Shown here: one piece after another, positions 19,591 through 29,627 of the stretch
How positions within the stretch are numbered: the stretch's first letter is position 1
Layout of the letters: each line of letters begins with the position of its first letter
Assembly: GCF_023856365.1 (NCBI RefSeq)
Contig: NC_064537.1
Span: 6,059,829 to 6,123,828 of the forward strand
DNA from: Brienomyrus brachyistius
Lineage: Eukaryota > Chordata > Actinopteri > Osteoglossiformes > Mormyridae
Reading direction: 5' to 3'
DNA: 64,000 nucleotides
Translations under genes and position numbers: made by a program
The notes under the pieces: model-generated
What the model was told of the DNA's origin: nothing
The model's input: the letters and a program-made list of their open reading frames with translations, nothing else
Database searches by the model: none

Positions 19591-20100
19591 TGGTGGCAGT
19601 GGTGATACTCTTACACCAACTGGTGGCAGTGGTGATACTCTTACACCAACTGATGGCAGTGGTGATACTCTTACACCAACTGATGGCAGTGGTGATACTC
19701 TTACACCAACCGGTGGCAGTGGTGATACTCTTGCACCAACAGGTGGCAGTGGTGATACTCTTGCACCAACAGGTGGCAGTGGTGATACTCTTGCACGAAC
19801 TGGTGGCAGTGGTGATACTCTTACACCAACTGGTGGCAGTGGTGATACTCTTGCACGAACTGGTGGCAGTGGTGATACTCTTACACCAACTGGTGGCAGT
19901 GGTGATACTCTTACACCAACTGGTGGCAGTGGTGATACTCTTACACCAACTGCTGGCAGTGGTGATACTCTTACAGCAACCGGTGGCAGTGGTGATACTC
20001 TTACACCAACTGGTGGCAGTGGTGATACTCTTACAACCACTGGTGACAGTGGTGATACTCTTACACCAACTGATGGCAGTGGTGATACTCTTACACTAAC
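19591..20100. repeat. 30-bp minisatellite, 17 copies (left)
   Basis: Unit TGGTGGCAGTGGTGATACTC plus ten bases (TTACACCAAC). Because 30 is a multiple of 3 and stops are absent, several frames stay open (GGSGDTLTPT on plus, RVSPLPPVGV on minus). These long ORFs are by-products, not genes. Confidence 0.97.
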
Positions 20101-20261
20101 TGGTGTTGGGAGCCATCAAGTCAGGGCCCTTAAAAATCTTATTTGTTCATCACCACAAAATCGATCAGAGCCACAAAGGCTGATCCATTTAGTACATAGA
20201 GGGCAAATAACATTAACAATCTGGGGCAAACACAAAGACACACACATATAATGTATGTATG

Positions 20262-20454
20262 TACTGGATTCACTGGGTTCGTCAGGCTCCTGGAAAGGGC
20301 TTGGAATGGCTGGGATATGATGGTGGCACAAGCTACGCAAACAGTGTGAAGGGTCGCCTGAACCTGAACAGAGAAAGCTCCAACAGCAGGTCATCTCTCA
20401 CACTGACTGATCTCAGAGCGGAGGACACCGCTGTGTATTACTGCGCCCGAGACG
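20262..20454 (+). pseudogene. IGHV: IGHV pseudogene V8psi (family C), lacks leader, FR1 and CDR1 start
   Basis: Copy of V7 from [13 protein letters not shown] to YYCARD, created by the ~1.55-kb tandem duplication whose left edge fell inside CDR1. The leader, splice acceptor, FR1 and Cys23 are missing, and unrelated repeat DNA (CACATATAATGTATGTATG) precedes it. The RSS came along but is degenerate. It cannot encode a domain. Confidence 0.95.
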
Positions 20455-20493
20455 CACAGCGTGAGAGGGGAACAGGGCAGCTGCACAGTAAGT
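20455..20493 (+). other. V8psi recombination signal, degenerate
   Basis: Identical to the V7 signal: CACAGCG heptamer and 5-of-9 nonamer. Confidence 0.55.
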
Positions 20494-20946
20494 AGCTGGA
20501 GAACACAAGAGGACATACGTTACTTAAAGGAGCGGTACAGAGGTGCGGCAGTAAGCATAGTCACCTCACACCTCGATTCCTCTCCCAAAATATCTCCAGT
20601 CCTCCCCCCTCACAGCAGGCTCCCCTGTACCCTGTACACCTGAACATGGGTAAAGGAGCCTGTGAATTCTGCCTGAACGTTAGTAGCTCCTACAGTGGAG
20701 TCCCTGGTACAGTGTGATCCAGGATCCAAAATAAACACTCACCAGATGTCAAATTCAGGTAGAATGTGGTTGATTGTCGCTTGCAACACAAATGTTTATG
20801 TGACAGAAAAAGGTAATTTGTTATTGTGGCTCGTGAAGAACAGGCTTGGCCATTTTTTTCATTTATCAGCCACCTTGACCTGTGAGTGAAAAAGCGAATT
20901 TTGGACCCTGGTGTGATCTCTCTCTTACAGGAAGGTGGGTGGCTTG

Positions 20947-21118
20947 TCAGGGCACACTCACACACAGGCTGTTTGTACACACGAGGGCAATTTGGAATCA
21001 ACAGCTTACCTGGAGGGAACCCCACAACAACACATACAGTACTGGGGTGGAAACTCGAACCCTGGCCCTAGAGCTGCGAGGCAACAGGGCAAACCACTGC
21101 ATCACAGTGCCACCCCCA
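20947..21118 (-). mobile_element. SINE relic in right duplication copy
   Basis: Duplicate of 19,396-19,567. Confidence 0.65.
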
Positions 21119-21141
21119 GTTCCAAAATATAGTATGAAAAC

Positions 21142-21651
21142 TGGTGGCAGTGGTGATACTCTTACACCAACTGGTGGCAGTGGTGATACTCTTACACCAA
21201 CTGATGGCAGTGGTGATACTCTTACACCAACTGATGGCAGTGGTGATACTCTTACACCAACCGGTGGCAGTGGTGATACTCTTGCACCAACAGGTGGCAG
21301 TGGTGATACTCTTGCACCAACAGGTGGCAGTGGTGATACTCTTGCACGAACTGGTGGCAGTGGTGATACTCTTACACCAACTGGTGGCAGTGGTGATACT
21401 CTTGCACGAACTGGTGGCAGTGGTGATACTCTTACACCAACTGGTGGCAGTGGTGATACTCTTACACCAACTGGTGGCAGTGGTGATACTCTTACACCAA
21501 CTGCTGGCAGTGGTGATACTCTTACAGCAACCGGTGGCAGTGGTGATACTCTTACACCAACTGGTGGCAGTGGTGATACTCTTACAACCACTGGTGACAG
21601 TGGTGATACTCTTACACCAACTGATGGCAGTGGTGATACTCTTACACTAAC
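21142..21651. repeat. 30-bp minisatellite, 17 copies (right)
   Basis: Same 17 units in the same order of variants as the left array, so the duplication is younger than the array's own turnover. Confidence 0.97.
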
Positions 21652-22084
21652 TGGTGTTGGGAGCCATCAAGTCAGGGCCCTTAAAAATCTTATTTGTTCA
21701 TCACCACAAAATCGATCAGAGCCACAAAGGCTGATCCATTTAGTACATAGAGGGCAAATAACATTAACAATCTGGGGCAAACACAAAGACACACACATAT
21801 AATGTATAATCAGAAAAATGTCAAACATACTTTAGTTGATAATAAAATTTTGTATTCCAATTTAAACTACCTGTAAAAAGAATAAAAATTCTTCCAAGCA
21901 GTTTCTTTTCTCTTCATTTAACAGTCAGATTTCATGAAAAGTCTGCAATAAACTGACATCCCGCCCAGGATGTACCACAACCTGAGATGGGCTCCAGACC
22001 CCCTGAAACCCTGATCAGAATAAGCACCTAGAAGGTGAAAGGATTGATTTCTTGAAAAATGTTTCTTAATTTTGTAGTTTTTCC

Positions 22085-22202
22085 CCATATGGGGGCAGCA
22101 GAGCTCTTTATGAAGACAAGTATGACCATCTGCATTTATTAAGAGGCTCCTTCTACCCCCCAGGGAGGTAAACAAATTCACCCACCTGCCCGTCATATAA
22201 AT
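22085..22202 (+). promoter_or_regulatory. V9psi upstream region: CTCF-like motif, octamer variant, TATA
   Basis: CCATATGGGGGCAG (22,085-22,098; 11 of 14 CTCF core), ATCTGCAT (22,128-22,135; reverse octamer 7 of 8), TATAAAT (22,196-22,202). The octamer-to-ATG part is shared with V14. Confidence 0.5.
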
Positions 22203-22260
22203 GAGGTTCCTCTAAACACACAGACTTCACCATCAAATCAGCCAAAGACTTTGTGTTACA

Positions 22261-22740
22261 ATGGAAGCTCTGAGAGTCCTGATACTTTTAATGCCTTTAT
22301 TTTCATGTAAGATCACTGTACTTTATAGATTATTTTTTTTTACTCAAACTCCAGATATTTTTCTATATACTGTTTGCATTTTAAAAATTGCATCAATTAA
22401 TGAAGTTAATAATCTTATTTTTTTACAGGTGCACATTGCAATACTGAGCTCACTCAACCAGACTCAGTGACTGTAAAACCAGGAGAGTCTCTGACCATCT
22501 CCTGTAAGGTCTCTGGTTATTCACTCACTGACAGCAGCTACTGTACATGTTTCTTTTGAAAATCATCTGATAAAGCACTGCAGTGGTTTTCTAGTGTTTG
22601 TGGTGATGGGAACACGTATTACATGGATTCACTAAAGAATAAATTCACCATCTCCAGAGACACCTCCAGCAGCACAGTGTCCTTACAAGGGAGGAGCCTG
22701 CAGACTGAAGACACAGCTGTGTACTACTGTGCACGACAAT
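22261..22740 (+). pseudogene. IGHV: IGHV pseudogene V9psi (family B), stop codon in FR2, RSS intact
   Basis: Leader exon 22261-22306 (MEALRVLILLMPLFS plus one base), donor GTAAGA, acceptor TTTACAG, V exon 22429-22740. The frame CAHCNTELTQPDSVTVKPG is normal until the start of FR2, where TGTTTCTTTTGA replaces the usual WIRQ sequence: Trp41 is lost and TGA at 22,557 ends translation. FR3 and Cys104 (YYCARQ) are normal and the RSS is good. The leader is identical to that of V14. It could still rearrange non-productively or donate FR3/CDR sequence by conversion. Confidence 0.94.
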
Positions 22741-22779
22741 CACAGTGAGAGAATGTAATGGGAGAGTGATACAAAAACG
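22741..22779 (+). other. V9psi recombination signal (23-bp spacer)
   Basis: CACAGTG 22741-22747, 23-bp spacer, ACAAAAACG 22771-22779 (8 of 9). Confidence 0.9.
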
Positions 22780-23005
22780 TTGACTTAATGTGCAATCTTA
22801 TGAAATAGGTAATATCACTGCCGGTCAAAATTTAAGAAACTAAATCATTTTATATTAAATAAAAATACCTGATGTTTATGGTGGTTGGGAAGTTTGGGCT
22901 GTCAAATCTATTAAAATTCCCTGACACTTCCTTCCCCACCTATTTTTAATGCAATAACTTAGTGGTGAGTGAGAGTGAGACGCCCTTTGATCCCCGTGGC
23001 TGAAC

Positions 23006-23062
23006 ATCCATCCATCATCCATCTATCCATCCATCCATCCATCCATCCATCCATCCATCTAT
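23006..23062. repeat. (ATCC)n microsatellite
   Basis: About 12 ATCC/ATCT units; probably the reverse-orientation GGAT tail of an old retroelement. Confidence 0.9.
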
Positions 23063-23420
23063 CCAATCTTCTTGCAGCCACTAATTCTCGTCACGTTACA
23101 GGGGGGCTTAGAACTCAATCCAGGCAGCATAGGGCACCAGGCCAGGATACATCCTAGACGGGATGCCTAAAAGCACGTCTATGGACATCAGAGAACCCAG
23201 TGGAAAGAGATGGGATTCAACACGCAATATTGGAGGTTTGAGAAAATAAGGTTACCGACAAAGGATAAGATTTTAGATGCAAAACAATGTTTTTTAACTT
23301 TTGTTTTGCCACATGTGGTACTAAGGCTGAAGTAAATACACAGAATGCACCAGGAGTATTACTAGGATCTTAAGACACCAGGGTCTCAGCCCAGAGACCT
23401 GACCTGTCTGAGGGTCATAC

Positions 23421-23426
<6 letters not shown>

Positions 23427-23454
<28 letters not shown>
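23427..23454. repeat. (CT)n microsatellite
   Basis: About 14 CT units. Confidence 0.95.
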
Positions 23455-23458
<4 letters not shown>

Positions 23459-23844
23459 GAAGTTATCAGCACTGCAGCACTGCAGAGGTTTTGGGAAACG
23501 CAGCCCTGGACTGGCACTGCTGTGATGTATGAGATTCTCAGAATGAGAGTCTAGGCTTTAAAGATCTGAGCTAAACAATCATTCGGGACTCATTTGGATT
23601 CATTTGGGGCTTCAGTCCTTAATCCCCCAGGCTTGTGATGCATCTGTAATATACATTAAGATAAGACAGTGACAACTACTGCTCTGGGTTATATGGATTT
23701 GGTTTGGGTATAATCATGTGTCGTATGTGTCAAATATAGTCTAATAAATCACTGAATCAGTAAGTATTTATGAAAATAAACATGCAATTTCAACTGCAAA
23801 TCTTTTGAAATTATGTTGAAAAACCTGAGTATATGAAGTTATGA

Positions 23845-24034
23845 GTCCCTGTACAATAGTACAGATTCTGTTTCTCATATAAGTCCCTATATAATAGTAC
23901 AGATCCTGTTTCTCATATTAGTCCCTATATAATAGTACAGATCCTGTTTCTCATATGAGTCCCTGTATAATAGTACAGATCCTGTTTCTCATATGAGTCC
24001 CTGTATAATAGTACAGATCCTGTTTCTCATATGA
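23845..24034. repeat. 38-bp minisatellite, five copies, just before the V10 promoter
   Basis: Unit GTCCCTATATAATAGTACAG plus ATCCTGTTTCTCATATGA. The array ends about 70 bp before the V10 octamer. Each unit contains TATATAATAG. Confidence 0.93.
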
Positions 24035-24101
24035 GATCCCGCACTGCCCTGACTCTGCCATTTACCTTCAGTATATCTGCCCACCCAGTGAGGAGGAGTT
24101 C

Positions 24102-24133
24102 ATGCAAATTCTGACATCATCATCATATATTTA
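24102..24133 (+). promoter_or_regulatory. V10 promoter: perfect octamer
   Basis: ATGCAAAT at 24,102-24,109 is the only perfect Ig octamer seen before a V here. ATATATTTA follows at about 24,125. The ATG is at 24,176. Confidence 0.75.
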
Positions 24134-24175
24134 TCTCTCTGCACTGAGTGGTGACTGGATCTGAATCTGTCAGTC

Positions 24176-24605
24176 ATGGCATTTTTAACGAGGTTCCCAG
24201 TAGTTCTGATGGTTATATACTTAACAGGTAAATATTCAGCAAAAGGTTTATATTTCAGTTTTAAATGTCAGTAATTCTCATTTCTTGCTTTCTCTGTTTC
24301 TCTAGGTGTTGATACACAGACTCTGACTGAGTCTGAACCAGCAGTTAAAAAGCCGGGAGAATCACACAGACTGACATGTACAGCCTCTGGGTTCACATTC
24401 AGTAACTATCCTATGAACTGGGTCAGACAGGCTCCTGGGAAGGGACTGGAGTGGATCGCTTATGCATATAGCAGTAGCACTTACTACTCCCAGTCTGTTC
24501 AGGGCAGATTCACCATCTCCAGAGACAACGGCAGGAACCAGGTGTATTTACAGATGAACAGCCTGAAAGCTGAAGACACGGCTGTGTACTACTGTGCCAG
24601 ACACT
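24176..24605 (+). CDS. IGHV: IGHV segment V10 (family A body, unrelated leader), intact
   Basis: Leader exon 24176-24227 ([17 protein letters not shown] plus one base) with donor GTAAAT; V exon 24306-24605 after acceptor TCTAG. Frame: [19 protein letters not shown]. Cys23, Trp41 (NWVRQ) and Cys104 (YYCARH) are present. CDR1 is GFTFSNYP and CDR2 is AYSSST. Promoter, leader, intron and the start of FR1 differ entirely from other family A genes, whereas from mid-FR1 (GAATCACACAGACTGACATG) through the RSS and into the 3' flank it is nearly identical to them. This mosaic suggests conversion or unequal exchange with a family A donor. Expected functional, probably with its own expression level. Confidence 0.92.
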
Positions 24606-24643
24606 CACAGTGATGGGGGCTGTGGGGAAGCCGTACAAATACT
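24606..24643 (+). other. V10 recombination signal (22-bp spacer)
   Basis: CACAGTG 24606-24612, 22-bp spacer, ACAAATACT 24635-24643. Confidence 0.85.
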
Positions 24644-24726
24644 ACTTCCTCATAGAGAATAAGGATGTCTTAGTGTCTAATTTAATCAAATTCAGATCTC
24701 TCTTCACTTATAAATTTACAAATATA

Positions 24727-25064
24727 AATTAGCACTGTCGCCTCACACCTCTAGGACCCGGGTTCGAGTCCCCGCCTGGGTTATATGTGCGTGGAGTTTG
24801 CAATGTTCTCCCCATGTCGTCGTGGGGTTTCCTCCGGGTACTCCGTTTTCCCCCCGCAGTCCAAAAACATGCTGAGGCTAATTGGAGTTCTTAAATTGCC
24901 CGTAGGTGTGCATGTGTGAGTGAATGGTGTGTGTGTGTGCCCTGCGATGGGCTGGCCCCCCATCCTGGGTTGTTCCCTGCCTCATTCCCATTGCTTCCGG
25001 GATAGGCTCCGGACCCCCCGCAACCTAGTAGGATAAGCGGTTTGGAAAATGGATGGATGGATGG
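24727..25064 (+). mobile_element. tRNA-derived SINE with GGAT tail, 5' end truncated
   Basis: TTAGCACTGTCGCCTCACAC, B box GGGTTCGAGTCCC, body to GATAAGCGGTTTGGAAAATG and the tail GGATGGATGGATGG. It lies at the seam between the V10 3' flank and the V11 duplication unit. Confidence 0.9.
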
Positions 25065-26063
25065 GTGGCATCTGTAATAAGTTGAAAACATATTGGGTGT
25101 AATGAAGTGATGAAGGATCTTACAGGGAGCTGTTTGCTGCTGTTTAAGTTCTTCTCCATAAGGGGGCGCCAGAGCTCCTTACGGAGGGTCATACAGACTT
25201 CTGTGTTCAGGGTGACTCAGAACAGCAGGCTGTAAAGCTTATGGCACTGCAGTGTGTTACTCTACTCAGGATTCAGTGAGAGACGTCTGACTATAATCCT
25301 CTGTCTGTGACCTTCATCACACAGGAATCATTAGGGAATCCAATCTAATTCTGGCCCTTAGAAGTTTATTTAAGTTTAACTTATCTAGCAAACACTTTAT
25401 TCCCATGTGGCATACGAGTGAAGAAAGCTTGTGGTCAGAGAGCAGGTCAGCCAGTATCCCTGGAACAGTCAGAGTTAAGGGCCGTGCTCAAGGGCCCAAC
25501 AGTGATATAAAAACTCAGAGCAGCTGAACCTATGACCTTCCAGACATGGGCGCAGAGCCCTACCCTGCTGGGCTGTACACTCTGTGTTAATGTCATTGTG
25601 GCTACAGGCATATTTTCTGATTTGCACAAAATGTGTCATTATTGTTACACAATAACCACGAATCTCTCTTATTAAAATGTTAATTCTCCAGTTTCATTAG
25701 AGTGTATCCCTGCTTGTCAGGTTCCTTTCCTGGAGTTGTAGGCAGTTGCTATATTACTATTTATTGAAGTTGAAGTGTCAAATCTGAGAGGTCACTGAGA
25801 TAATGGCAACAGGGGATTATGAAAATTGAATCAAAATACCTACTATATCTACTGCAACGTTAAAAATAGAGAAAAATATCTATATATAAGCATATATTTA
25901 CCAAAGGTAATCAGACACGATTAGACCATCAGCAGATCTATAAGCCATTAATGCTCATTCTTCAGCTTGTGTCCATCTCAAACAGCACAGTTATCCATAT
26001 ACAGCAGTACAGCCATCTGTCTTTCTGCTTCACTTGATTTCACTCAACAATCCCCAGAGATTC

Positions 26064-26091
26064 ATTTGCTTCTGCTGGACTTTGTATAAAA
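26064..26091 (+). promoter_or_regulatory. V11 promoter: reverse octamer and TATA
   Basis: ATTTGCTT 26,064-26,071 and TATAAAA 26,085-26,091, as before V5. Confidence 0.7.
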
Positions 26092-26153
26092 GCCAGAGTG
26101 ACACCTTCAAACACACAGACATCAGTCACATTCAAGGACGCCTCTGTAACACA

Positions 26154-26608
26154 ATGGCTGCTACAACCACTTTATTCTTTTTACTGGGTGTTTTCACATG
26201 TAAGTCTATCTGCTGTAGTCAGTTAAACATGAAGTTTAAGTGCAGTTCTTGTTAATGATTTATTCTGTATTTCTTGACGTTCAAAAACACTCTTTTTTCC
26301 GTCAGGTGTTTATTGTAATGTTGAACTCACCCAGTCAGAGTCCATCACTGTGAAACCTGGAGGATCTCCAAGCATCTCCTGTAAAGTCTCTTATTCAGTC
26401 TCTAGTTATACTACACACTGGATCCGACAGCCTGCCGGGAAATCAATGGAGTGGATTGGGTATATTAACAGTGGTGGAGGCACTGGTTACAAAGAGTCAC
26501 TTAAGAATAAATTCACCATCTCCAGAGACACCTCCAGCAGCACAGTGTCCTTACAAGGGAGGAGCCTGCAGACTGAAGACACAGCTGTGTACTACTGTGC
26601 ACGAGAGT
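26154..26608 (+). CDS. IGHV: IGHV segment V11 (family B), intact
   Basis: Leader exon 26154-26199 (MAATTTLFFLLGVFT plus one base), donor GTAAGT, acceptor CGTCAG, V exon 26306-26608. Frame: CVYCNVELTQSESITVKPG. Cys23, Trp41 (HWIRQP) and Cys104 (YYCARE) are present with no stop. CDR1 is YSVSSYT and CDR2 is INSGGGT. Met replaces the usual Leu in FR2 (KSMEWIG). It is the duplicate of V5 and carries the normal donor that V5 lost. CDRs differ far more than frameworks between the two, as expected for antigen-contact positions. The RSS is near consensus. Confidence 0.94.
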
Positions 26609-26647
26609 CACAGTGAGAGAATGTAATGGGAGAGTGATACAAAAACT
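26609..26647 (+). other. V11 recombination signal (23-bp spacer)
   Basis: CACAGTG 26609-26615, 23-bp spacer, ACAAAAACT 26639-26647. Confidence 0.92.
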
Positions 26648-26669
26648 CACTGAGACCTAATGTGATGCA

Positions 26670-29040
26670 GGTCTTATGCAAAGTGATTCTGTACTTAATA
26701 TAATTCTCCTTACAATCTGTGGACAAAATATTACACCTTAATTAAGATTTATGACAGTAATTTTCAATTTATATGCTGCAATTTTTATTTCTATATTGAA
26801 TCAAAATTCCTTTAATTTCTCTGATTATTTTATATATGACCATTATTTCATTTATCTTTGCTCTGATTGTATCCTAGTTATTCATTAAATCCAGTCATTC
26901 TGGCTTTTGACGTCACACAGGATTCACTTTGGCCGTCTCACAGACTGTAGTTTGTCTCTCTGACTCATCTCATAGGCTTCAATCCGAATACAATATTATA
27001 CAGCTATTCACCTCCAGGTTAATTAACCCAAGTTATTAGTCTGAAAACTATCATCATTCATTTATAATATTCCATGTACCTGCACCAGCTAAAATATCAA
27101 TCATATTTCAAAGTATGACCTTGACATCTTTCCGAATGGCCACTTGGCTGCATAAATACACCAGGCATGCAAAACAAACATAAGACTCAGAGTAATACAT
27201 GCCCAGGAGAAGGTACAGACGGTAAATATCAGAGATCTGATTACAGGGTCCTGTGTACAATGAGGTTTGTCTAACTTTCTGCATGTTTATAATAGTACAC
27301 TGTCTGAGACTATGGCCATTGTATCAGTGGCACTGAGACCATTCAAATGAGACAAAGCACAAGTCTGTACAGTGCTGTATATCACTTACAGACATAAAAC
27401 AATGTTTCTCACATGTAAACATTCTGTGAGAGCTTTGTGTGACCTGCGTCTAGTAAAAGGTAAGAGGAGGTGGAGAGAAGAAGGGATGGGATTACAGTAG
27501 GAGGGTCTGTGAGACCAGGCCTGTCAGTCACTTCTCACTCGGGTGACATTCTGCTGCATCGTGTGTAATGGTCCCTTATTAACCCCAAAAATGTGGCACC
27601 AGAGCTCAATATGGGGAGAAGTATGAGCAGCTGTGTTCATGGAGACGCTCTTCATGCATTCATCTGTCCTTCATAACAATGATCTTCCACATGAGAAGCA
27701 TCATTCCAGCCAGTTCTCTCGTGTGGCTCCCCACCTTTTAGAAATGCTTCCAGACCCATCTGTTCCATGAATTTCTCTGCCAGTCTTTCTGGTCCTTGAA
27801 AAGTCTTATCAGGTTCCTGCTTTGTTAGAAGTAGATGGATGCAGTTTTAATAGCAACCAGCAGATGTCCCCAGTGTCACAGAAAATACAGGCAGCAGAAG
27901 GACACAATAATTATACAGATGCTCCTCGACTAACGACGGTATGACGTCCCGATAAACTCATCGTAAGATGGAAATATGATCGATATGACACATAAATATA
28001 TAAATAACTACTTACACTAAACATGAAAATAAACAAATTAATACTGTAATTAACTATTATTCATCCATCTGTGCATTTTCTGTACCTGCAGGTCTGCAGC
28101 CTGTCTCAGACTGGGGCACCAAGCAGTCACAGCGAAACTAAGTACCAGGAAATGAAAAGTAAATATATGAATACAAGTTTATCATTAGATGTGCAGTATT
28201 GTTTGGTTAAACACAGAATGAAAACACCATACCATGCGCTAAACACTATGAAATTCAAAGTTTGATAACTACTGAGTGCATCACTGTCACACAACCATAC
28301 AGTCAGGAGGACGGTGGGGGAACTGGGGTGCTACGGCTATGGGGGGGAGGGGGGGGGAGGCTCGGAACTGCCTGGAGTGCTGCCAGGACTTGGTGGGGGT
28401 ACAGGGACCGGTTAGGAGGGGGGCAGTGTACCACGAGGGGAACCCAATGAGCAAAGCATGCTGGGCTGGTGCCAGTACAGTGAACAGCTCTGTGTATTTA
28501 TCGTGTTGTTATTGTCCTCTACATTAATGTCCTGTACAGTGTTAATGTTAATTGGGGGGGTGTGCACCCACCATCTGTAACATGAGGAGTCGGAACGGTC
28601 AGTGTGTGCTGTAAGTGTGACTGACGTAACATCAGTAAATGCCATTTCACACTGTGTTCCTGCACTACTGTGCATTCACTGTACTCATTTATTCACTCAA
28701 CACCATAATATTTAATATTTACTGTAGTATTTATAGTAATAATTAATAGACAGTCAGGACTGAAATTATAACAGGGAGAGGGTATGACTCTAAAATTTGA
28801 GACTAATTAAACTATACAGTTAGTCCTGTTTGTTAATGTTGCCTTACAGTGAGGTCATACAGTCATACAGTGAGGTTGTATTCTGCAAAAGCGTGATTGT
28901 TGCTTGTGCACAGCCTTCCAGAAGAATACGTTCAGTTAGTTAGGCGTTACAAAGCAAATCAATTTGACGTGATGAATGTGATGAATTTTGGCTCCTCTAG
29001 CTCCACCCCTACCTCTATTGGAGTATTCAGTGCATATCTG
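26670..29040. other. Intergenic, V12 5' side
   Basis: No gene recognised. Contains a degenerate family A 5' block at 27,851-27,905, a possible DNA-transposon end at 27,916 and a G-rich stretch at 28,310-28,440. Confidence 0.45.
27916..27985. mobile_element. Possible Tigger-like transposon terminus
   Basis: CAGATGCTCCTCGACTAACG with CGTCCCGATAAACTCATCGT resembles Tc/mariner (Tigger-type) ends. The opposite terminus was not found, so this is only a fragment. Confidence 0.35.
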
Positions 29041-29143
29041 CCACAGCTTTTAAAGGAGCCAGTGTCAGTGTGTGACAGAGAGCAGCAGTCACTGGGACTC
29101 AGTGCGTACTTTACCTCAGTGCTCCTCCCTCTGTCCTGCAGCC

Positions 29144-29589
29144 ATGAAGCTCCTACCAGCCCTGCTCACCCTCACAGCACTGGCTCTCTCAGGTCCCTGT
29201 CTCTCTCCTCTCTGTCTCTCTTTCTCTCTGCATCTTTCTTTGTGCTCATCTAAAAGTCTGCTCTACCTCTTTATTTACAGGTGTGAAGGCTCAGGTTGTA
29301 CTGACTGAGTCTGAACCAGTGGTGAAGAGACCAGGAGAATCACACAGACTGACATGTACAGCCTCTGGCTTCACAATCAGTGGTTGGTGGATGAACTGGG
29401 TCAGACAGGCTCCTGGGAAGGGACTGGAGTGGATCGCGTTTATCACTAGTGACAGTAGTAGCACTTACTACTCCCAGTCAGTTCAGGGGAGATTCACCAT
29501 CTCCAGAGACAACGGCAAGAACCAGCTGTATTTACAGATGAACAGCCTGAAAGCTGAAGACACGGCTGTGTACTACTGTGCCAGACACT
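29144..29589 (+). CDS. IGHV: IGHV segment V12 (family A), intact
   Basis: Leader exon 29144-29192 ([16 protein letters not shown] plus one base), donor GTCCCT, acceptor TTTACAG, V exon 29281-29589. Frame: [20 protein letters not shown]. Cys23, Trp41 (NWVRQ) and Cys104 (YYCARH) are present with no stop. CDR1 is GFTISGWW and CDR2 is ITSDSSST. The proximal promoter/5' UTR is the family A type from CTGCCACAGCTTTTAAAGG on, but the DNA immediately upstream differs from V3/V6/V13/V15, so the distal promoter has been exchanged. RSS at 29590. Expected functional. Confidence 0.93.
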
Positions 29590-29627
29590 CACAGTGATGG
29601 GGGCTGTGGGGAAGCCGTACAAATACT
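29590..29627 (+). other. V12 recombination signal (22-bp spacer)
   Basis: CACAGTG 29590-29596, 22-bp spacer, ACAAATACT 29619-29627. Confidence 0.85.

Larger units (their letters stand above)
18707..20258 (+). repeat. Tandem duplication, left copy (~1.55 kb)
   Basis: Starts inside CDR1 of V7 and runs through the RSS, a SINE relic and the 30-bp minisatellite. The right copy begins at 20,262. Offset is 1555 bp before and 1551 bp after a 4-bp difference near 19,070. Apart from that patch I noticed no substitutions, so it is very recent. Confidence 0.95.
20262..21809 (+). repeat. Tandem duplication, right copy (~1.55 kb)
   Basis: Near-identical to 18,707-20,258. The junction has the short overlap TATGTA. 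After TATAATGTAT the right copy continues into unique DNA (AATCAGAAAAATG). Confidence 0.95.
22780..23844. other. Intergenic with simple repeats
   Basis: ATCC repeat at 23,006-23,062, then a diverged repeat-derived segment to about 23,170. CT repeat at 23,427-23,454. No gene recognised. Confidence 0.5.
25073..26669 (+). repeat. Segmental duplication unit carrying V11
   Basis: Collinear with 11,167-13,013 (V5). CTCF-like motif CCATAAGGGGGCGC at 25,156-25,169. No SINE at the position used in the V5 copy. Confidence 0.85.

Noticed and set aside
19591..20100. CRISPR array suggested by regular repeats
   Set aside because: Units are contiguous without spacers, and the genome is vertebrate.
19331..20251. 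306-codon ORF with GGSGDTLTPT repeats (and its twin at 20,882)
   Set aside because: It spans a SINE relic and a 30-bp minisatellite; frames on both strands are equally open and there is no gene structure.
27160..27185. ATGCAAAA with a TATA-like stretch as a V promoter
   Set aside because: No leader exon or V exon follows within several hundred bases.
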